DNA of 13,964 nucleotides from a candidate division WOR-1 bacterium RIFOXYB2_FULL_48_7 (lineage in GTDB: Bacteria; Margulisbacteria; WOR-1; O2-12-FULL-45-9; XYB2-FULL-48-7). A program made the translations under genes and the position numbers. The stretch covers positions 7,039-21,002 of the forward strand of contig MEUF01000083.1 in NCBI GenBank assembly GCA_001771615.1. Reading direction: 5' to 3'. Positions 6,501 through 13,853 of this stretch are shown here, piece by piece. Below the pieces are notes generated by a model. That model was not told where the DNA came from. It saw nothing but the letters and a program-made list of their open reading frames with translations, and ran no database searches. Each line of letters opens with the position of its first letter. Positions within the stretch are counted from its first letter, which is position 1.

Positions 6501-6803
6501 CTAACCTGCAAAAGAGGGTGGGCCATGCGGCGGATGAAGCCTGGTGAAAATTAATGCGCTGGAAAAGAATAGCCGGCTTTCATGATAACAATAAAACAAT
6601 GTTTCTTTTGCCGGGTAAATATAGGCAAAAACCTGATCAATGGTAATTGGAGGAGTTGCTGAAGTCACTGTTGGTGGGGAAGGGTTAAAACAATTTAGGC
6701 TGACTTCGCAACAATCAGTTATGGTTTGCGGGCAGGAGTGATAGTAGCTTAATATGCCAACTCCAAGTACGAGAAATATGAAGATACGAAACAGTCTTGA
6801 CAT
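6501..6803 (-). CDS. Small exported or membrane-anchored protein with scattered cysteines and HPPHGPP tail
   Basis: 100 residues on the minus strand. Residues 1-20 (MSRLFRIFIFLVLGVGIL and on) are a signal peptide or anchor: two arginines then a hydrophobic stretch. The rest has Cys24, 31, 32, 38 and 72, a proline/threonine-rich segment (about 41-53), and a C-terminus with LHPPHGPPSF. Small exported proteins with a few cysteines and a proline-rich end of this kind occur beside metal-handling genes in other bacteria, but I cannot assign a family. No Shine-Dalgarno precedes the ATG at 6803; the predicted minus-strand promoter would start transcription one or a few bases before it, so the mRNA may be leaderless. 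It is followed after 32 bases by the 44-residue Cys-rich peptide gene. Reality of the gene is supported by the start architecture, signal peptide and otherwise empty interval, not by homology. Confidence 0.6.
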   Translation of the reverse strand: MSRLFRIFIFLVLGVGILSYYHSCPQTITDCCEVSLNCFNPSPPTVTSATPPITIDQVFAYIYPAKETLFYCYHESRLFFSSALIFTRLHPPHGPPSFAG

Positions 6804-6825
6804 GTTTTAAATGATAATATATAAT
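6797..6825 (+). promoter_or_regulatory. Sigma-70 promoter of the rrf2-metY-cysK-metX-metW operon
   Basis: TTGACA (6797-6802) and TATAAT (6820-6825), both perfect, are 17 bases apart; the transcript would start near 6832, inside the dyad at 6827-6852. The -35 box overlaps the start codon region of the divergent minus-strand gene. Confidence 0.85.
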
Positions 6826-6839
6826 CACTACTAAGTCAA
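6811..6839 (-). promoter_or_regulatory. Divergent minus-strand promoter for the small exported proteins
   Basis: On the minus strand TTGACT (6839-6834) and TATCAT (6816-6811) are separated by 17 bases, each one mismatch from consensus. The start of transcription would fall at about 6805-6803, at the ATG of the 100-residue protein. It interleaves with the plus-strand promoter, so the two cannot easily be occupied together. Confidence 0.55.
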
Positions 6840-6852
6840 TAGACAAAGTAGT
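6827..6852. promoter_or_regulatory. Imperfect palindrome, candidate Rrf2 operator
   Basis: ACTACT (6827-6832) and AGTAGT (6847-6852) are inverted, with an inner GTC (6835-6837) / GAC (6842-6844) pair sharing the same centre at 6839.5. The 26-base dyad begins one base after the plus-strand -10 box and covers the minus-strand -35 box, so one bound dimer could control both directions. Rrf2 proteins bind dyads of about this size; assignment to the regulator encoded at 6908 is inferred from position. Confidence 0.55.
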
Positions 6853-6907
6853 ATAGTGAAATTTAATCAGGTTTGCATCGATAATGATATAAGTAGGAAC
6901 AACTAAG

Positions 6908-7354
6908 ATGAGATTATCAACAAAAGTAAGATATGGATTGCGGTTAATGATCGACCTGGCGTTGCATGACGGCAAGGGATTGATCCTTTTGAATGACATT
7001 GCTAAAAGGCAGCGGATTTCGTCGAAATATTTGTGGCAGGTTATTTCGCCGCTAAAAACTGCTAAATTGGTCATTTCCGGGCGGGGGGCTAAGGGTGGGT
7101 ATAGGTTAGCCAGGCCGGCAGAAACAATTACTATGAAAGATATAGTAACAAGACTGGATGATGAATTTCAGCCTGTGGCTTGCCTGGAAAACCCGAAAAC
7201 CTGCAAGCGTTCAGGAGGCTGTGCTGCCCAGGAATTGTGGTGCGAATTGGGCAATAAGATCGCTGGTTTTCTGGAATCGATTTCGCTGCAGGAAATGGCC
7301 ATAAGGCAATTGCGCAAGCAGGGCGGGGAACTGGACTCAATGTATTTCATCTAA
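6908..7354 (+). CDS. Rrf2-family regulator, probable cysteine/sulfur or Fe-S-responsive repressor
   Basis: 148 residues. N-terminal winged helix: MRLSTKVRYGLRLMIDLA, recognition helix ISSKYLWQVISPLK (38-50) and wing GRGAKGGYRL (58-67). Cysteines at 92, 99, 105 and 112 follow the CX6CX5CX6C spacing, in the region where IscR and NsrR bind an Fe-S cluster. It heads an operon for homocysteine and cysteine formation, the same context as Rrf2 regulators such as CymR, which represses sulfur assimilation when cysteine is plentiful; CymR itself lacks the cluster cysteines, so the sensing may differ here. The start ATG 6908 has a modest AGGA nine bases before it. The stop codon lies inside a perfect 14-bp inverted repeat. 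A dyad over the promoter makes autoregulation likely. Confidence 0.9.
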   Translation: MRLSTKVRYGLRLMIDLALHDGKGLILLNDIAKRQRISSKYLWQVISPLKTAKLVISGRGAKGGYRLARPAETITMKDIVTRLDDEFQPVACLENPKTCKRSGGCAAQELWCELGNKIAGFLESISLQEMAIRQLRKQGGELDSMYFI

Positions 7355-7383
7355 GGCGGAAACGGCCAAGCCTTAGATGAAAT
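7344..7383 (+). repeat. Perfect 14-bp inverted repeat between rrf2 and metY
   Basis: ATTTCATCTAAGGC (7344-7357) and GCCTTAGATGAAAT (7370-7383) are exact reverse complements separated by a 12-base loop. The left arm contains the rrf2 stop codon. No T-run follows, so it is not a standard terminator; it may be a processing or stability hairpin that sets the ratio of regulator to enzymes, or a second operator for the Rrf2 protein. Confidence 0.75.
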
Positions 7384-7420
7384 GACCCGGGCCAGATAAA
7401 AAATATTGGAGGAAAATAAA

Positions 7421-8713
<1,293 letters not shown>

Positions 8714-8728
8714 CAGGAGGAGAGTTCC

Positions 8729-9664
8729 ATGGGAAAAATATTTGATGATATCACTAAAACAATTGGCCAGACCCCTTTGGTTAAGTTGCATCGCCTGGCC
8801 CAGGGCTTGTCGGCTACAATATTGGTCAAGCTTGAATCGTTCAATCCCCAGTCGAGCATTAAGGACAGGATCGGGATAGCGATGATCGAAGCCGGCGAAA
8901 AAGCCGGCCTCATCAAGCCGGGAACGGTGATCATTGAGCCGACCAGCGGCAATACCGGGATTGCTTTGGCTTTTGTGGCGGCTGCCCGGGGATACAGGTT
9001 AATTTTGACTATGCCGGACACCATGAGCCTGGAACGGCGCCAACTGCTGAAAATCTTTGGCGCAGAGCTTGTCTTGACTGAAGGGGCCAAAGGGATGAAA
9101 GGGGCGATTGAAAAGGCGCTGGAATTGGCCAAGGAAATCCCCAATAGTTTTCTGCCGCAGCAGTTTGAAAACCCGGCTAATCCAGAAATCCATCGCCGGA
9201 CAACTGCCCTGGAGATATGGGACGATACGGACGGCAAGGTGGATGTGTTTATTGCCGGTGTGGGGACGGGGGGGACTATCACCGGGGTTGGCGAAGTAAT
9301 TAAACAAAAAAAACCGGGGGTCAAAATAATTGCTGTTGAGCCAAAAGATTCTCCCGTTTTATCCGGCGGCCAACCGGGCCCGCACAAAATCCAGGGAATT
9401 GGGGCCGGTTTTGTCCCCAAGGTCCTGGATAGAAACATTATTGATGAAATTGTCACTGTTTCTTCGGAAGATGCCGGAGAGACCGCCCGGCGGCTGGCAA
9501 AGGAAGAGGGGATTTTAGTCGGCATTTCCAGCGGGGCCGCGGCCTGGACCGCCCTGCAGGTAGCCAAGCGGCCCGAATCAGCCGGCAAAACGATTGTTGT
9601 CGTTTTACCCGATAGCGGAGAGAGGTATTTATCAACGTGGTTATTTCAGGAGCCAACGACTTAG
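8729..9664 (+). CDS. cysK: Cysteine synthase (O-acetylserine sulfhydrylase)
   Basis: 311 residues, normal for CysK. Motifs in order: TIGQTPLVKL (11-20), the PLP lysine Lys45 in SSIKDR, the substrate loop TSGNTG (72-77), the phosphate-binding GTGGT (179-183), and SSGAA and PDSGERYLST near the end. It makes cysteine from O-acetylserine (or a related activated serine) and sulfide. No serine acetyltransferase gene is in the window, so the serine donor is not shown; the location between metY and metX raises the possibility of a related beta-replacement, but the motifs are ordinary CysK. ATG 8729 lies 16 bases after metY with a good AGGAGGAG site. The 3' end overlaps metX by 28 bases. Confidence 0.94.
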   Translation: MGKIFDDITKTIGQTPLVKLHRLAQGLSATILVKLESFNPQSSIKDRIGIAMIEAGEKAGLIKPGTVIIEPTSGNTGIALAFVAAARGYRLILTMPDTMSLERRQLLKIFGAELVLTEGAKGMKGAIEKALELAKEIPNSFLPQQFENPANPEIHRRTTALEIWDDTDGKVDVFIAGVGTGGTITGVGEVIKQKKPGVKIIAVEPKDSPVLSGGQPGPHKIQGIGAGFVPKVLDRNIIDEIVTVSSEDAGETARRLAKEEGILVGISSGAAAWTALQVAKRPESAGKTIVVVLPDSGERYLSTWLFQEPTT

Positions 9665-10722
9665 TCGTCAAACAGGAATTCCAGTTAGCTGGAATTAAGC
9701 TTTCGTCTGGCCAAGACTTTGGCCCGCTGGTAGTGGCTTATGAAACTTATGGCCAGCTTGCCCCAGCCAGGGATAATGCCATATTAATATTTCATGCCTT
9801 GTCGGGCGACGCCCATGTCGCGGGCCGGTATGCTCCGACTGATAAGAAGCCGGGTTGGTGGGACAGCCTGGTCGGCCGGGGTAAGGCTTTTGATACGGAC
9901 AAATATTTTATTATTTGTGCCAACGTCCTCGGCGGATGTCAGGGATCGACTGGCCCATCATCAATTAATCCGCAGACCCAACGGCCCTATGGGCTTGATT
10001 TTCCTTTGATCACAATCAAAGATATGGTTAATGTCCAGGTGGCCTTGTTGGACCAGCTGGGCATTGAACGGCTGCAGGCGGCGGTTGGTGGCTCCATGGG
10101 CGGGATGTTAGCCTTGCAGTTGGCTGTTGATTGGCCGGAGAGAGTCGCCAATATCATTGCTGTAGCCACCGCGGCCAGGGTTTCGGCGCAGAATATTGCC
10201 TTCAATGAGGTAGGACGGCGGGCGATTCTAAGTAATCCCCATGATGGGTTGGCCATTGCCCGGATGATCGGACACATTACCTATTTGAGCGACGACCTGA
10301 TGAGGGAAAAGTTTGGCCGAAAAACTGCGGACAGGCAAAGTTTTGCGGCCAACTTTAATGACCCGCAATTTGCGGTCGAGAGCTATCTGCAATACAAGGG
10401 AGCGGCTTTCACTGAACGGTTTGACGCCAATAGTTACCTTTATATAACCAAGGCGATTGATCTTTTTAACCTGGCTGACGATGGGGGAGGGAACCTGGAA
10501 CAGGCGCTGGCCAAAAGCCGCAGCCGGTTCCTGGTGGTTCATTTTTCTTCTGACTGGCTTTTTCCTGAATATCAAGCCCTGGAAATCGTCAAAGCCATTA
10601 TGAATAATAATGGCCACGTTTCATACCGGGCAATCGATTCGTCTTATGGCCATGATGCCTTTCTGCTGGAAAGTGATCAATTGGGCACGATCATAACCAG
10701 TTTTTTGGCGGGAGCAAAATAA
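9637..10722 (+). CDS. metX: Homoserine O-acetyltransferase
   Basis: 361 residues, an alpha/beta-hydrolase of the MetX family. The nucleophile elbow is GGSMGG with Ser153; Asp306 (SSDWLFP) and His339 (SYGHDAF) complete the triad. The conserved HALSGDAHVAG and NVLGGCQGSTGPSS segments are present. It acetylates homoserine with acetyl-CoA (succinyl-CoA in some members; sequence alone does not always decide) to supply MetY. The start is the GTG at 9637, inside the end of cysK and 11 bases after GAGAGG; no other start codon fits before the conserved N-terminal FGPLVVAYETYG. The stop TAATG overlaps the metW start by one base, so metX and metW are translationally coupled, as in many bacteria. Confidence 0.95.
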   Translation: MVISGANDLVVKQEFQLAGIKLSSGQDFGPLVVAYETYGQLAPARDNAILIFHALSGDAHVAGRYAPTDKKPGWWDSLVGRGKAFDTDKYFIICANVLGGCQGSTGPSSINPQTQRPYGLDFPLITIKDMVNVQVALLDQLGIERLQAAVGGSMGGMLALQLAVDWPERVANIIAVATAARVSAQNIAFNEVGRRAILSNPHDGLAIARMIGHITYLSDDLMREKFGRKTADRQSFAANFNDPQFAVESYLQYKGAAFTERFDANSYLYITKAIDLFNLADDGGGNLEQALAKSRSRFLVVHFSSDWLFPEYQALEIVKAIMNNNGHVSYRAIDSSYGHDAFLLESDQLGTIITSFLAGAK

Positions 10723-11330
10723 TGGGTTATCGGCGAAGGATAAAACCGGATTACCAGTTGATTGCCGAATTGATCAAACCTGGGACCAAAGTGCTGGATT
10801 TGGGTTGTGGGGACGGGAGCATGCTGGCTAATTTGATCAAAGAAAAAGGGGTCAGCGGCATTGGCGTTGACAGTTTTCCCGATGGGCTTGACCACTGTTT
10901 GGCTAAAGGGCTGGCTGTCTTGCAGCTTGATTTAAATAAAGGTCTGGCCGGTTTTCGTAACCAATCATTTGATTATGTCGTGCTCAACATGACTTTGCAG
11001 TCCATTTACCAACCGCTCAAGCTGCTCAAGGAAATGGTCCGGGTGGGCAAACAGGCGATTGTCGGTTTTCCCAATTTTGGGCATTGGAAGCTTATATTTG
11101 AATTGCTGACGACGCAACGGATGCCAAAAACCAAAACACTCCCCTATGAGTGGTACGATACGCCCAATATCCGTCTGCTGACCATCAAAGACTTTCGTTT
11201 GCTCTGCCGGGATTGCGGGGTTGAAATCATAAAAGAAAAATATCTCAACGAAGCCGGGGCGATTATCGGCGGGCCATTACTAAATTGGCGGGCTGTCGAA
11301 GGTGTTTTTCTTGTCAAAGCAGCAGAATAA
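10722..11330 (+). CDS. metW: Methionine biosynthesis protein MetW (methyltransferase fold)
   Basis: 202 residues, the typical MetW length. The SAM-binding motif I is VLDLGCGDGSML (24-35), and MetW signatures follow: LDLNKGL, FDYVVLNMTLQSI, VGFPNFGHW and the segment ending LPYEWYDTPNI(R). MetW partners with MetX and in proteobacteria is needed for, or stimulates, its homoserine acetyltransferase activity; a methyl acceptor is not established. The 1-base overlap with metX agrees with such a partnership. No terminator is visible in the 78 bases before the next gene. Confidence 0.93.
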   Translation: MGYRRRIKPDYQLIAELIKPGTKVLDLGCGDGSMLANLIKEKGVSGIGVDSFPDGLDHCLAKGLAVLQLDLNKGLAGFRNQSFDYVVLNMTLQSIYQPLKLLKEMVRVGKQAIVGFPNFGHWKLIFELLTTQRMPKTKTLPYEWYDTPNIRLLTIKDFRLLCRDCGVEIIKEKYLNEAGAIIGGPLLNWRAVEGVFLVKAAE

Positions 11331-11364
11331 CCGCTCTATCTTCCCTCTTGGTTGAGTCAATTTA

Positions 11365-11373
11365 TGTTATAAT
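11365..11373 (+). promoter_or_regulatory. Extended -10 promoter before the DUF39 gene
   Basis: TGTTATAAT matches the TGnTATAAT extended -10 consensus exactly. No good -35 box sits at the usual distance (TTGGTT at 11348 is only 14 bases away), as is usual for extended -10 promoters. A start near 11380 would give a leader of about 30 bases. It suggests that the second homocysteine operon can be expressed separately from metY-cysK-metX-metW. Confidence 0.55.
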
Positions 11374-11408
11374 TTTCTAAACTTCATTAAGCGTAAAGGC
11401 GGCGATTT

Positions 11409-12623
11409 ATGGCAAAGACCATTGCAGAGATAAATGACAAAATCAGACAGGGCCAGGCGGTGGTGGTTACAGCCGAAGAAATTATCGAGATTGTAGCCAA
11501 TAAAGGGGCTGCCCAGGCGGCCAAAGAGGTCGACGTTGTTACTACCGGGACTTTTGGTCCGATGTGTTCTTCCGGAGCTTATTTTAACTTTGGTCATACC
11601 AAGCCCAAAATAAAAGCCGGGGGAGGGACGGCGCTGCTTAATGGGGTCCCTGCCTATACTGGTTGGGCGGCGGTCGATCTATATATTGGTGCGACTGCTT
11701 TGCCCGAAGATGATCCGCGCAACAAGATCCCCCCGGGAGAATTCAGTTACGGTGGGGCTCATGTTATCGAAGATTTATTGGCGGGCAAGGATGTCCGATT
11801 GCAAATAGAAGCTTATGGAACCGATTGTTATCCGCGAAAACACTTGGATACGTTAATTAATCTTAAGGACCTAAACGAGGCGGTCCTTTTTAATACCCGT
11901 AATGCCTACCAAAATTACAATGTCGCTGTCAATCTTTCCCAGAAAACCATTTACACATATTTGGGGACGCTGAAACCCAACTTGGGAAATGCCAATTATT
12001 GTAGTGCCGGCCAGCTCTCCCCATTGTTAAACGATCCCTATCTCAAAACGATTGGCCTCGGGACCAGGATTTGGTTGGGCGGAGGGGTTGGTTACGTTGC
12101 CTGGCAAGGGACACAGTTTAATCCGCACGCTCCCCGGTTGGACAATGGGACCCCAAAGCGGCCGGCGCAGACTTTGGCGGTGATTGGTGATCTTAAGCAA
12201 ATGAAGGCCCAGTGGATCAAAGGGGTCAGTTTTGTCGGTTATGGGACGACATTAAATGTCGGTATCGGTATCCCGATCCCCATCCTTAATGAAGAGATTG
12301 TTAAATGCACGGCGGTCAAAGATGCTGATATAACCTGTGCCGTGGTTGATTACAGTGAGGCCTATCCGCAAGGAAAAGCGGACGTCCTTGGCGAGGTGAC
12401 CTATCAGCAGCTTAAATCCGGTGAGATTGAGGTCAAAGGGAAAAAGGTCCCAACTTCGGGGATTTCCAGTTATAAAAATGCCCGGGTGATTGCTGACGAC
12501 CTCAAAGAACAGATTAAAAAAGGGAAATTCCTGTTGACTGAAAAAGTGGCTGACCTGCCGTCTGCGGAACAGGCTCCGAATTTTAAACCGCTCAATGAAC
12601 GCCCTTTCAAGAGGGGGAAATAA
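11409..12623 (+). CDS. DUF39 homocysteine biosynthesis protein (L-aspartate semialdehyde sulfurtransferase)
   Basis: 404 residues. The sequence is a full-length DUF39/COG1900 protein: KTIAEINDKI at the start, EVDVVTTGTFGPMCSSG with Cys53, GGGTALLNGVPAYTGWAAVD, AYGTDCYPRK with Cys140, the glycine-rich IWLGGGVGYV and the C-terminal NARVIADDLKEQI. In Methanosarcina and in some anaerobic bacteria this family, with a NIL-domain ferredoxin, converts aspartate semialdehyde to homocysteine using protein-bound or free sulfide sulfur; conserved cysteines carry persulfide. Cys53 and Cys140 are the candidates here. It lies 78 bases after metW behind its own putative promoter, with AAAGGCGG as ribosome site. 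The next gene is exactly its expected partner. Full length and all visible motifs intact, so the pathway should be functional. Confidence 0.92.
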   Translation: MAKTIAEINDKIRQGQAVVVTAEEIIEIVANKGAAQAAKEVDVVTTGTFGPMCSSGAYFNFGHTKPKIKAGGGTALLNGVPAYTGWAAVDLYIGATALPEDDPRNKIPPGEFSYGGAHVIEDLLAGKDVRLQIEAYGTDCYPRKHLDTLINLKDLNEAVLFNTRNAYQNYNVAVNLSQKTIYTYLGTLKPNLGNANYCSAGQLSPLLNDPYLKTIGLGTRIWLGGGVGYVAWQGTQFNPHAPRLDNGTPKRPAQTLAVIGDLKQMKAQWIKGVSFVGYGTTLNVGIGIPIPILNEEIVKCTAVKDADITCAVVDYSEAYPQGKADVLGEVTYQQLKSGEIEVKGKKVPTSGISSYKNARVIADDLKEQIKKGKFLLTEKVADLPSAEQAPNFKPLNERPFKRGK

Positions 12624-12624
12624 T

Positions 12625-13035
12625 ATGGTTTCAAGAAAAATCGTTTTGACTTTCCCTAAACAAAAAATTGACAAACCGATTGTTTACAAATTAATCAAGG
12701 ATTATGACCTGGTTTTTAATATCCTTAAAGCCAGCATCACCCCCGATCAGGAGGGGCACATGGTTATCGAAATCTCTGGCGATAAAGAGCAGATTGAAAA
12801 AGGGATAAAATATCTGCAGGAACAGGGTTTGAAATTTGAACCCTTAAGCAAGGACATCAGGGTCAATTGGGACAAGTGTGTGCAATGCGGGGCGTGTGTC
12901 TCGATTTGTCCAACTGGGGCCTTGTTTGTCAAAGACCGCCAGACAATGGAGGTCAGTTTTGATTCGGAAAAATGCATTGCTTGTGAGCTGTGCATCCGGC
13001 CATGTCCGCCGCGGGCTATCGAGGTGCATTTTTGA
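12625..13035 (+). CDS. NIL-domain dicluster ferredoxin, partner of DUF39 protein
   Basis: 136 residues from ATG 12625, which has GAGGGGG in front and begins one base after the DUF39 stop; an upstream in-frame ATG at 12595 lies inside DUF39 coding sequence and is rejected. Residues about 3-77 form a NIL domain (SRKIVLTFP start, DYDLVFNILKASI in the middle), a small ligand-binding fold first seen at the C-terminus of methionine ABC transporter ATPases. Residues 78-136 hold two complete [4Fe-4S] motifs, CVQCGACVSICP and CIACELCIRPCP. In methanogens the same pair is required for homocysteine formation from aspartate semialdehyde, with the ferredoxin giving electrons for reductive sulfur transfer. 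The stop overlaps the TTG start of the LarE-like gene. Confidence 0.93.
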   Translation: MVSRKIVLTFPKQKIDKPIVYKLIKDYDLVFNILKASITPDQEGHMVIEISGDKEQIEKGIKYLQEQGLKFEPLSKDIRVNWDKCVQCGACVSICPTGALFVKDRQTMEVSFDSEKCIACELCIRPCPPRAIEVHF

Positions 13036-13835
13036 AGCGACTGGCCGAAGTCTTAACACCGCTGAAAAAAGTCGTTGTCGCCTATTCCGGGGGAGTCGAC
13101 AGCACTTTTTTGCTTTTTGCCGCCAAAGAATCGCTCGGAAGAGAAAATGTGGTCGCGGTGATTGCTCAATCACCGACTTACCCGGGGCAGGAGATTGCAG
13201 AAGCGATTAAATACGCTGACGGGCTGGGGGTAACCACCAGGCTGATCGATACAGAAGAATTTTCTGACGAAAACTTTTTAACCAACAGTCGGGAGCGCTG
13301 CTATTTTTGCAAGAAAGAGCTCTTCTCCAAGCTTCGCCTGATCGCCCAGGAATATGGGATATCCCATATTGTTGATGGTTCGAACTTTGACGACCTTGCC
13401 GATTTTCGTCCTGGCAAACGTGCCGGGGAAGAGCTGGGGGTCAAGAGTCCGTTGGTCCAGGCAGGATTAAGTAAGGCAGAAATACGGCGGCTTTCCAAGG
13501 AAGCCGGCTTGCCAACCTGGAATAAGGCTTCCATGGCTTGCCTGGCTTCCCGCATCCCTTACGGCACCAGGATTGATGAGGCGATTTTAAATATGGTGGG
13601 GGAGGGAGAAAACTTTCTGAAGGGCTTGGGTTTTGGGCAGACTCGCGTTCGCCACCACCAGTCGATCGCCAGGATCGAACTGCATAAAGATGAGCTTCCC
13701 AGGGTGATGGAGCAGGGGTTGATGGATGCCATTGTTAAAAAATTTGAAGAGCTCGGGTATACTTACGTTACTATCGATCTCAAGGGCTACAGGACCGGAA
13801 GCATGAATGAAGGACCGCCAGAAGCAGAGATTTAG
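13032..13835 (+). CDS. larE: LarE-like ATP-dependent sulfur transferase (PP-loop)
   Basis: 267 residues from TTG 13032, which overlaps the ferredoxin stop (TTGA) and has GAGGTG five bases upstream; in-frame ATGs at 12990 and 13002 would add residues that do not match the family start. The PP-loop is AYSGGVDSTFLL (17-28). Further family blocks: QSPTYPGQE (46-54), RERCYFCKKELF (87-98), DGSNFDDLADFRPG (115-128), and ACLASRIPYGT (169-179). Cysteines 90, 93 and 170 match a three-cysteine type of LarE that may hold an Fe-S cluster; single-Cys LarE instead sacrifices its Cys corresponding to Cys170. LarE normally sulfurates the nickel-pincer cofactor of lactate racemase with LarB and LarC, neither of which is here. 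Its place between the DUF39 pair and a cysteine desulfurase points to another sulfur-transfer job, by inference. The symbol denotes family, not proven function. Confidence 0.85.
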   Translation: MKRLAEVLTPLKKVVVAYSGGVDSTFLLFAAKESLGRENVVAVIAQSPTYPGQEIAEAIKYADGLGVTTRLIDTEEFSDENFLTNSRERCYFCKKELFSKLRLIAQEYGISHIVDGSNFDDLADFRPGKRAGEELGVKSPLVQAGLSKAEIRRLSKEAGLPTWNKASMACLASRIPYGTRIDEAILNMVGEGENFLKGLGFGQTRVRHHQSIARIELHKDELPRVMEQGLMDAIVKKFEELGYTYVTIDLKGYRTGSMNEGPPEAEI

Positions 13836-13853
13836 TGGTAAAATATTAACAAT

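Noticed and set aside
6853..6907. Possible SAM riboswitch or T-box leader before the met/cys operon
   Set aside because: The leader is only about 75 bases with no K-turn, no T-box sequence and no terminator, so regulation is more likely by the Rrf2 dyad.
6715..7074. Minus-strand open frame of 119 codons over the promoter and rrf2 start
   Set aside because: It crosses both promoters and the conserved coding start of the Rrf2 gene, and has no recognisable motif.
8889..8910. GCCGGC repeat pair forming a possible hairpin inside cysK
   Set aside because: Explained by the coding sequence AGEKAG; the arm is a short self-palindrome and there is no T-run.
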